Source: Pempheris klunzingeri
Lineage: Eukaryota > Chordata > Actinopteri > Acropomatiformes > Pempheridae
Reading direction: 5' to 3'
NCBI RefSeq assembly: GCF_042242105.1
Contig: NC_092034.1
Location: forward strand, 1,706,644 to 1,770,643
Length of the DNA: 64,000 nucleotides
Shown: piece after piece, positions 27,441 through 38,000 of the stretch
How the letters are laid out: each line of letters starts with the position of its first letter
How positions within the stretch are numbered: the stretch's first letter is position 1
Made by a program: the position numbers and the translations under genes
The notes under the pieces: generated by a model
Databases searched by the model: none
What the model was told of the DNA's origin: nothing
Seen by the model: only the letters and a program-made list of their open reading frames with translations

Positions 27441-28644
27441 AGTCTGGATCAGAGTGGACTGACCGACTGTGTAGAGCAAAACTATTCTGGACCACCAAAA
27501 TACTCTGTAACGTCTTTGTAATCAATGACCTTGAACATTTTTTTCAATTTATCTAAAAAGGTTTTAACAAAAAAGAAGAAAAAAAAAATTAATTAATGAG
27601 CCATGACAGCTAGTTCCTGTTTCTGAAGAGTATGGCGCAACTTCCTCTATTCCTGTGTCTGCAAAGGCTCTTCCACTTTTCACTTTGGTACTGGTCACTT
27701 TGGTAGTGTACGTGGTTAAGGCTCGGACTCTGCTGAGAAAAGGTTTGTGGAAGGTAAGTTCATCGATATGGAACCAAACAGCATCAGCTCTCTATCGCAT
27801 GAATATTAATCACCATAAGAAATGTGTGATGTGTTTTCATTGTTTAGAGTGACATAAATAATGGAAATATTTGGGGGAAAAAAGTGTAGTTGGTCAATTA
27901 TGGCCATATGGCAACAATGTGCAATCATGGAAGTGTCATAAAATCTATTTTTGGATTTGGTTGAACAAACAACAAATCAAACTCATGAATGCTTGAGTGA
28001 AATGTGTAACCCAATATCGTTGTTGTATGTACTCAAAAAAAAAAACGACCAACATATAATTTGGAAGTTGTGATTCCTTTTGTTAAAACAACAGTTTCCA
28101 GTGGTATTATTTATAATCCAAGTGGGACGTAATGGTTACAAAATGTCTCAAATTGCAAAATAGATAAAATAAATAAACAGCAATCATGGGTTTCTGCTTT
28201 TTTTGTAATTCAAAGTTGTGAACATGGTGTCTGGTGCTGCAGGAGGCCCTCTGGGGGACTGTGGGTGAGGGTCGGGCCTCCCAGAGCCCACAGAGCAGGT
28301 CTAGACCACAGCCTGGGAAACGGGCCACACAGGAACAAATTAATTCAACCATTTTACCGAAAACCTATCACATCTGAACTGGTTTTCATGATTAAAATCA
28401 ACAGTTAACTTACCCCAGATACTTTTTTTTTTCTTGAGGGGATGTTGCCTGAATATTGAGCAATTAGTCATGACCTCAGTATGTGATACTGAGGTCTGTG
28501 GAAAAAGGAAGTTCTTGCCATTTGACAGCTAAAATTAACATCCTCAGAGCTGCTGAGGAGTAATGATTTATTTATTCTGTTCTTGTCTCAGCCTCCTCAG
28601 GTCCACGTCCAAAGAAGTGAACAAAACTGTGTCCAAAGATCAAC

Positions 28645-31600
28645 ATGTTGGCTACAGGAATTTGGCCTCTGTTCCTTCACACTCTTCTGTCATTCCTGCT
28701 TGGTCACAATCCCTCGCTGGCTTTTTCACTGAAGAACTGCACGATTGTGTATCCTGAAAATGTGAACAGTGTGCAGGTCGCGTGCAGTGACCGTGACCTT
28801 ACTGCGATTCCCGATGACATTCCCAGAAATGCGACATCCCTCGATCTCAGCTCAAATAACATTGTAAATATCAAAAGAGCAGATTTAAGCTGTCTGTCGA
28901 AGGTCGTCTCTGCACTAGTTCAATATAATTCGATTTCACACATTGATGACGGAGCTTTTGCAGACTTGGTAGAGCTGAGGGTCCTTATCATGGATGAGAA
29001 TGAACTCACAAATCTGACAGACAACATGTTTCTGGGACTGTCCAAATTAGTTACGATATCTCTGATGGGGAACCATATCTCACACATCTCCCCTAAAGCC
29101 TTTCAGTCCCTGGTCAGCATCCGTAGTGTCATACTGGGTAGCAACCAGCTACAGAGAATTACAGAAATTGCTCCAATCTTAAAACTACCATATATAAAAG
29201 ACTTATACCTTGGGTATAACAAGTTCGCCTCTTTTGACACAGACGACCTGCCTTTGAACGTCTCAAATCTTAGGTTTCTACAGATGGACATGAACCCACT
29301 GACAAAGTTCAGCATCACAAAAGACATCTTTCCTCATCTTCATGGTCTCGGCTTGAACAAGTGTAGCTGCGACCTCGAGTGGGACGTACCAAACAGAACC
29401 TTCCTGGGGAGGCTGACGAGTTTGTACTTTGCCGGAACTGACATTAGCTTTGAGGTGTACAGAACGGTGCTGCAGGACGCTACCTTGCTACAAAGACTTT
29501 CGCTGTCAACCATGAAGACGTGGATTGATAAAGGTCTAATAGACTTCGCTTGCCAAATTCCCTCTCTAAGAATTCTTGACGTAAGTGATAATGAAATTGG
29601 CACCGTAGGCGATAACCTGCTGCGGTCTTGTTCTCAGCTCACTGAGCTCACGTTATCTGCCGATGGCCTGTCTGGGATGTCAGATCGTTCACTCAGATCA
29701 ATGACACAGCTCAGGAGTCTGGAGTTGCACAGGAACGCTCTGTCCAAACTGCCACTTGCACTCCGAGGACTCTCCACACTGGAAATGTTGGATCTGAGCT
29801 CCAATCTCATCAGTGAGCTCGACTGCCTCGACTTTGTGAATTTAACGAGATTAACAGAACTTAACCTCCAACGCAATTGCATTTTAAATCTTCGAAGGTG
29901 CATCTTTCAACCCTTGAATGATTTGAAGGTCCTTAATATTCAAGAAAATTATGTTTTTATTCTTGACTTTAAAGTTAATTTGCAGAAACTGGAATCTTTA
30001 AAACTGAACAACAATGGTCACTTAAAGTTGAGGCAAGGAGACTTTGGGAATCTGTCTGCTCTCATTAATTTGGATTTAGATTCAGACACATTTTACTCAC
30101 TGTGGGAAGGGGTTTTCGAAGGACTTTATAATCTCCAAACTCTTAGTTTTAGGATCGCCTATTGCCACAAAGAGCATTTCAGAGGATTAAAACACTTAGA
30201 AAATCTGACACTACATCTTACCAATGATTGGACCCAGAAGAGTCCTCAACAAAATGATGAAGCACCTTTCTCAAATTTATACAACTTGAAGAAGCTTGTA
30301 ATCAAAGTGTACGACGAACACCTTATGCACATATCACCGGAGCTCCTCAAGGGTCTGAAATCTTTAGAGCACTTCATGGCTGACAGATTCTTCACAAAGT
30401 CATTGCACCAGGACACATTTAAATACACTCCCCGACTGAAGGGTCTTCAGATATCGCACAGTGATCTGTCATGTTTAACCCCTGAACTGTTCTGGCCAAT
30501 CCCGAACCTGCAGGTGCTCGATCTCTCCAGTAATAAATTGAGGTCGTTAGATTTCCTGGCCAGGGTCCAACTGCCAGGACTCCGCTGGCTAAAACTCAGC
30601 AGGAATTTGTTGACAATCATCAATGAAACAGTCCTCCAATCCTTCCCTGCCTTGACCTATCTGGACCTGACTGACAACCCTCTAACATGTGAATGCTCTA
30701 CTTCTGGCTTTAACCAATGGGTGCAGAGCAGCAACCAGACACAGGTTGTTAATGGCCACCAGTATGCTTGTGCCTTTCCTTTGAGCCAACAGGGAAACAA
30801 GTTCCTGGACTTTGACATCCACTCCTGTTGGATAGACGCGAGCTTCCTCTGCTTCATCTCCAGCTCTTGTCTGATTGTGTTCACTCTCCTCGCATCCTTC
30901 ATCTACCACTTCCTCAGGTGGCACCTAGCCTACGCCTACTACCTCTTCCTAGCCTTCGTCTACGATAAGAAGAAGAGAAGGAACGATGCTATCAGTACGA
31001 TGCTTTTGTGTCCTACAACGTTCACGATGAGGCCTGGGTCTACAGAGAGATGCTGCCAGTGCTGGAAGGAGAGCAAGGCTGGAGACTCTGTCTGCACCAC
31101 AGGGACTTTGAACCAGGTACAGACATTCATCTGTTTATGTTTATACTCTTCATGTCAATCCTTCACAAAGCAGCAACAGGATTTTTAACAACACAGGCCC
31201 TCTTTTCTCTGCTTCCTCTTTCACTGTCGTCTAAAATGTGGGCTTTTTCCTGTCAGAGATGTTGTGCAACTCTGACTGATGCTCCATCTATTTAAAAAAA
31301 AAAAAAACTATATTCAAAATGCGAATTTCATCTCCAACTAGGTTCAGTCCAAACTTCCGAGGGTTATCGTCAGAAAGCGTTCAACCCTAGACCATTACTG
31401 GTGGTCATTACAAGACTTTTTTTTACTTTTGTGAGTTTTTCAAAAAGTTTTACATTTTATGGTGAAAATCAAGGTCAGTGAAGTTACCATATACGGTTTC
31501 TTGCCGGTCTGTAATGAAGCCTGATTGTCCCTGATTGGCTTGGAGAAATCTCGTAGTTCTGCTGCCTCATGGTGAGGCAAGGGGGGGCATTTTGAACTGC

Positions 31601-32458
31601 CACTTCAGTAACCAAATATGGCCCCTTGCCCGATAAAAGGCTATGAAGGCGTCAGTATTTACCATCCTTTGTTGTTTTCAAAGGTAAGCCCATCGTGGAG
31701 AACATCACAGATGCCATCTACGGCAGCAGGAAGACCATCTGTGTGATCAGCCAGCACTACCTGCAGAGTGAGTGGTGCTCCAGGGAGATTCAGATGGCCA
31801 GGTGGGGGCGCCGTCTCTTTATCCGTGCACACTTGAAGCTGGGGGAGGCAGTTTTCTGGCAAAGAAAAGGCAGATTTAAAAAATACAGCTCTACCATCTC
31901 CGTGCTAAGTCCCTCAAATCGACAACCAGGGCTTATTTGTGCGCTTTGACGTTAGCAGATTGAACAGATTGTGACTGTGATCCCAATGCTGTTATATTGT
32001 ATAGCAGCAATTCTGTTTTCTTTGCTAGCATGTCACCAGGTAGATTTACTAAAACTTGAAAACAGCCCAGAGGAGCAGCACAAGGCCAGTTTACTGTCAG
32101 ACCAGCTGATCTACAACCTGAACTATGACACCAAAACTAAACTGCCTGCCTCAGCTTTATCACTTTCATCTCACCTGGTCTCAGACTGGTTCCAGCTCAT
32201 GTCCTGTGTTTGGGCGTCTGCAGCTTCCGTCTGTTTGACGAGCAGGAGGACGTGTTGATCCTGCTCTTCATGGAGGACATCCCGGCCCGGCAACTGTCGC
32301 TCTACTACCGAATGAGGCACCTGGTGAACAAACAAACCTACCTGAGCTGGTCACAAGCCGGCCGTCACACCGGAGTCTTCTGGCAGAACATACGGCGAGC
32401 TCTGAACGCAGCTGAAAGTCCCACCGAGCACACACACCTCCTCACTGGACACCTGTAA
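28645..32458 (+). CDS. Toll-like receptor, TLR13/22/23 (TLR11) group, with a frameshift
   Basis: Type I membrane pattern-recognition receptor of innate immunity. Exons: 28645-31116, 31684-31801 and 32224-32458, joined in phase; about 940 residues if the frame is followed. Order: signal peptide (about 1-27), some 20 leucine-rich repeats, cysteine-rich LRRCT (NPLTCECS, about 680-730), membrane helix (about 733-757), then a TIR domain with YDAFVSYN, LHHRDFEPG, YLQSEWC and FWQN motifs. Motifs and length fit fish TLR22/23 or TLR13-like receptors; I cannot separate these. Oddity: at 30976-30984, just after the membrane helix, the frame shifts by a net loss of one base, so the first ORF ends at 31188 without a TIR domain. 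An AATAAA at 32581-32586, 123 bp after the stop, is a good poly(A) signal. An acceptor at about 28590 suggests an upstream leader exon. Confidence 0.88.
32031..32072 (+). repeat. Segment shared with an abcg2 intron
   Basis: Near-identical partner of 1976-2017, inside the last TLR intron. Confidence 0.6.
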
Positions 32459-35018
32459 TTCAGCTGTAATTCATCCAGTCAGGCTTCTTATTCAAAGTCA
32501 CCTGGTTTTCTCTCAAACCTCTTGAATTACAACATGCTGTATTGCAGGTGTTCATGTTTTTTTTTCCCAAAGACACCAAAAATAAATGTTCTACGCGAAT
32601 CAGGTTTACGCGAAGTGCGATTTTACATGCAGGACTTTAACTGGTAGCATTTCTACTTCTTGGTTATTGGTACATAAGTAGAACGTCTGAGTTCTTCTTC
32701 TACCACTGGAAGGACGGCTGTATTTACCAGGCAAGGAGGATATTTTTCCTCTTAGCTTCATTTTTATTATTATTGTTTTAAATCTGTCTTGTGAGTCCAC
32801 AGGCTTCATGGACAACCATAAACCACTTATTTTTACTCAGACAAAGATTTTATTTTAATGAAGCAGCAATGAAAATGTAGTTTTACTCAGAAAAATCTAA
32901 AATATATCCTTCTTCATCTGATTAACAAGGGCAGATGGATTACTAATACTGCCATTTTGGAGTGCTAACTGTAATATTTATGCTTCCATTGATGCACGTG
33001 GACTGAATTGTCGGACAGAGGTGTGTTTTTCTGAATGATGTTTAGTCTCATTTTGTTCACAGCGGCACACTGATGGTTACCTGGATACTACGGCTGTCTG
33101 TCACCGCCACCTGAGGGCTGTTTGTGTTGGCGGCAAAGAGACAAAGAGTATTTTCACATCTAGAAATGCTCTCGTCAAAAATACACAAAAACTGGACTTT
33201 TAAAAAGAAGAGTCAGCTTTTCTCTTTTGAGTAAAAGAGGTTTAGAGGACGGTCTTAACATCGACAACACGTAACACACCTGAATTTTTAGTTTTTTGGT
33301 TTGTTTTTTTATCTGATGATAAAATTATTAATGAATGATTCATAAAATATAGTGAGTTTGTCACTTAAAGCAGTTTTTCTTTCTCTTTTAGTGGCACACG
33401 AGGTCACATTTCTCTGTAGTATAGTCGAGTATATTGAGAGCTTTAAATTGATAATATAAAATATAAAAATTCCTCACCTGGGATCAAATTTGCATCATTT
33501 CATTTTAGTTTGTTCATTTATTTTGCTTCATTTTCATTTTATTAGGTCTGCTCATATTTTGTATATATATATATTTTTTTGAATATGTGCGATAAGGTTT
33601 TATACAGCAAAAAAAGGAAAAGATTGTTCAAAGTGCATATTGTATTGTTGTTGAAAATTAAATAAACTCTTTGAGAATGAAATGACAAATATATATTATA
33701 TTTCAAAAACACAAATAAAAGCTCTTTGACCTTATTTTTTTCTGTCCAGCAAAATACAAAATACAAAATGCATATTTTGTAATTAAATACATACCTTCAA
33801 TACATTTAGTGGAGATACGTTGTAAATGTGTAAATGTGTTATGTGTCACGTCTCCATACAGCGTCCTGGCTCTGGCACTCCTAAATGGAATGCAGCCATT
33901 ATTGATCCGGTTTTATTAGTTACACCTGTGTTTGATTGGTACTTTTCTCTCTGCTTTTATCCACAGGAATCAAAACATTTCTTCTGGGTTTTCTCATGAC
34001 AAAAGCTGACAGGACGCACCATTAACATCCAGAAACTTCTCCAAAGTTCACCAGCTGAGGCCGCAGACAGATTAGTGGTGCCATTATAGATGAGACGCAT
34101 CAACAAAGAGTTTTAACTCTGTGTCTGTCTGCTTGAGTGCCACGCCCACTTCAGCTGTCTCAGCCAATAGGACGCTGCAACAGGGATGCTACCTGACAAC
34201 AACAGCTGACTGGGTATTGTCCTTCAGTGTGTGTGTTTGTGTTTGTGTTTGCACACCAGCCTCATTATTCAGTGGATGGACATCCGACACGGTGGGCAGA
34301 AAGGGGAGCAGCTCTTCTTGTTATGTACAGCTAATTTAAGGAAAACCTGCTTAATTGCCACATACGCCAACACGTAAACACACAAATACTCCAGAGTGAA
34401 GATCACCAGCTGCTGTTTGGACGTCGATCTGCTGAGTCACAGCATGTGGGAGGAGAGCTTCGACACAGAGCAGTAAGCCACCTCTCCGAAACACTCCAAA
34501 AACATTACTCTGATTGGTACAAAACAGCATCATCTACATATACAGCAGCATTTTGAGCTGCCAGTTGCTGGTTTACATGGAGACAGTTGAGATTCTTGGT
34601 TGTGCTCTTTGGAAATGGTGGAACTTAAAAACTAGCAAGCAACGTTAGGCTCATATTTAGCACCAACAAAAGGAAGAAGCTAAAATTATGGAACATTATG
34701 AAATGTACTAACTGAAAATGTTGTGGGTTAGCTAGTTAGCTTTGCTGACACTAAACATTTAGATTAGTCAGATATATTTATCTATCAAGCTTAGTTTGTT
34801 AGCTTGCTAGGTTAGCTAGCCAACTGACTTTCCAACATCAGTGCCGTGTTATATTGTATAATAATGTTGTTTCCAGAGCTCCTTTTGTGTCGCTGCTCTG
34901 GTTAGCTAAATATGCAGACAGTAGGCCTAAATATTGGAAGCTCCACCGCAGAGAAATGTTTGTACATTTAAAGCTTGTGTGGGTACTATACGGTGTGTGT
35001 GTGTTTCTATGTGTCTGC
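32459..35018. other. TLR to ppme1-like intergenic interval
   Basis: Largely AT-rich non-coding DNA after the TLR poly(A) signal at 32581. No repeat-rich block or coding exon was recognised except a possible first exon of the ppme1-like gene: ATG at 34444, followed by a GTAAGC donor at 34473. That exon would join in phase to an acceptor at 35029/35030. Confidence 0.4.
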
Positions 35019-38000
35019 ATGTCGACCAGTGAGGTCGGCGGTAAGCAAGACTACTCGCCGGTGTCCTGGCGGGAGTATTTTGACCAGATGGAGGATGTGG
35101 GCGTGGGTCTGGCCAACAGTGGGGATGTCTTCAGGATTTATAAAGCAGGAACTGATGGACCCCTGCTGGTTCTGCTGCACGGAGGAGGACACTCGGCTCT
35201 GTCCTGGGCCGTCTTCACTGTGAGCGTCTGCACAGGCATCTGGTTGATTAATTCGCTGAACAGCTGATCAATTGATGCTCAATACTAGCACCATGTCTCA
35301 GTTCTTTTCTGTTTTGCAGACAGCCATCGCCAGCAGAGTGAACTGCAGGGTACTCGCTATGGACCTCAGGGGTCACGGTGAGGCAATAACATGTATGAAA
35401 AGAAGTTGTGTTGTAGAGATTGTAGACTGGGTCTCACCTGGGCAGGTATGAATGGTTCTGAATTGGATTATTAGCAGTGATGTGGAAAAAATGTCAAATT
35501 TGCATTAACTGCTATTCAACTTTTTTCTTTAATTGAAATACTGCAGGTGTTAATGTTACTGGATTTTGAACCACATATTTGTCTAATATGTGGTAATCTG
35601 TTAATTTAATTATTTTCTCTTAAATGCTTTTAAAATCACTGACTACAAATCTCTGAGGAGGGTCTCCCTGATTTAATATTAAATACGTTTTATCAGTCTG
35701 ATTTCAGTGGTTCAGTGTCAAGCTGCTATTATGATGTTGTTTTTTCAGACATCAGTGTTATTGTGATAATCTCCTCTGTTAAGGTGCCACCCTGGTGCAC
35801 CAATCGGACGACTTCTCAACTCAAACTATGTCCAGGTAAAAGCACAAGACACAAACTTCCAGCTTCTTACTTTAAATTAACAACCCTGCAAGTGACCGTA
35901 GGTAGTTCTCAAGGAAATCTGCTAGTATTCAGTCAGTGTTTATCAAGCCAAACTAGAGCTGCAACGATCAGTCTATTAATCGATTTGCTGAGTATCATAA
36001 AACATATTGGTAACTAGTTTGATAACTGACTAATCACTTAAGCCCTTTTGAAAACAAACAAACAAAGTTCTTAAATATGAAAATCTGCAGCTTTTTTTTG
36101 GTTTGGCGTCATAATTAATTGAATACTTTGGGGTTTTGGACAAGAGGTGATATTGTGATGGACGTTTTTCACTGTTTTATAATGGAATAAACCAAATGAT
36201 TGATCGATCAATAGAGAAAATAACTGGCAGATTAATCTGTAACAAAAATTGTTGGATGCAGCCCCAAACCTGATTATTATATAACCAAAAACAAGCACTA
36301 CCAAACCAGTTACCAATACTGTTGCTATCTGCTGCAATCAGTATTTGCTCCACCCCTCCCCAGTGACGTAGCCAATGTGATTCGAGTCTGCTATGGTGAC
36401 ACGCCTCCCCCCATCGTCCTGATTGGCCATGGTGTCGGTGGGGCGATCGCGGTGCATACAGCCAGCAACATGCTGCTACCAACCACAGTGGGCCTGGTGG
36501 CTATAGATGTTGTGGAAGGTAAGTGGAGGTATAAGTAGAAGCATTTTTACTCCCATCACCTGTGCATGCTGTGGATGTTCACATGTAACCTGGTCTTCTT
36601 CCTTCCTGTAGGCAGCGCAATGGAGGCACTCCACAGCATACAGAACTTCCTGAAAGGGAGGCCCAAGTCCTTCAAGTCCATGGACCACGCTATAGAGTGG
36701 AGGTGAGTATTTAAGGCTCAGTTTACACACTGAGTCACATACTGTGTGCATATCTGTTGGCCAGATAACAAATCTTATTCAGTCATGTTTTTTCTGGGTT
36801 ACAAGCACATGAGGGTTGGCTCAAGTCCAGTCCAGAGGGTGGTGGTAATTCACCTGGGACCGTTTACAAACTGCTAAAAACACTAGAAGTGAATGTGAAT
36901 TTAGCAGTTAAGCTGCAGCAATTAGCTTTTAGCACTAATAGCTAGCCAGCTAGCTAAGTCATTTTGTGTCCACTGATTTACAGACGTCTCTTTCGCAATG
37001 TAAAAATTGGTTTCAAAGCCTGGAGCATGTCCCTGGGGCTTGGACAGATTCTATAAGTAACCATTTCCACATAGCCTTTTTGATCTCAAATCTAGCCAAT
37101 GCCCAAGACTCATGAAGTTACGAAATGTAAATGGGTTTGAAAACACCTACAGGGTACAGATCAGAGCCAACCAGGTGGTCACAAGATAATTTACTGAATA
37201 TCGGAATAACTCAAGAACTGCCTGTATCCAACAAGCAACCATATTTACATTTCTGTGAAAAAACAAAGCTTTGATCATAATTGGTAATTAAATAGTTACA
37301 TTCAGACACACTCCTTACCACCCTGACCTTCATCTTTAATTGAAGTGTCCATTAGCTGCACTCACAAATCTAAACTAAACTTATTTCTCCTCTTCGTCTT
37401 CCTTTTAGCGTCAAGAGCGGGCAAATCAGGAACCTTGAATCTGCCAGAGTCTCCATGGTTGGTCAGATCAAAAGGTGAGCTGGACTGACGCTCAGGTTTG
37501 GAAGTAGATTACCCAACTGGCACCCAACCCAACATGACTGCGGTAAAGTAGACCCCTTGACTTGCTAAGATAACGTCCTCTCTCGTCTCGCTTCCTGTCT
37601 TGTCAGATGTGAGGTGGAGTCCGACGGTCTTGAGCAGGCCAGTCCGGTGATGGACATGGTTGTCGAGCGTAACGAAAAGTTTTACGATCAGACCTACGTT
37701 AATGACAAAGAAAACGCTGCCTCAGAGGTGAGCCTCAGTGAAGGCCAGGTATGAAAACCACTGCACAGAAACATTGACTTGCACTTATTTGCTAAGCTAA
37801 ACCTTAACTTTTAAATATTGCTTTGCCTTACTGACTTGAATTCTTTCCAACTGCCATTGACACTTCCATTGACTTTCATTTCAACACCTTACCACAACTC
37901 TTACTTGTATTGTGGAACCCCAAACTTCAACTAGATAAATACAGACAGGTAAACGTGTCATTTATAGTCTAACACTATCATTTACTTGCATTCATTTGCT

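Noticed and set aside
28107-28352. 81-codon minus-strand frame upstream of the TLR gene
   Set aside because: No recognisable motif; lies in repeat-poor upstream DNA without splice or promoter support.
30961-31000. A tiny intron instead of a frameshift in the TLR gene
   Set aside because: No GT/AG pair of workable length fits between the two frames here, and the residues on both sides are contiguous in the family.
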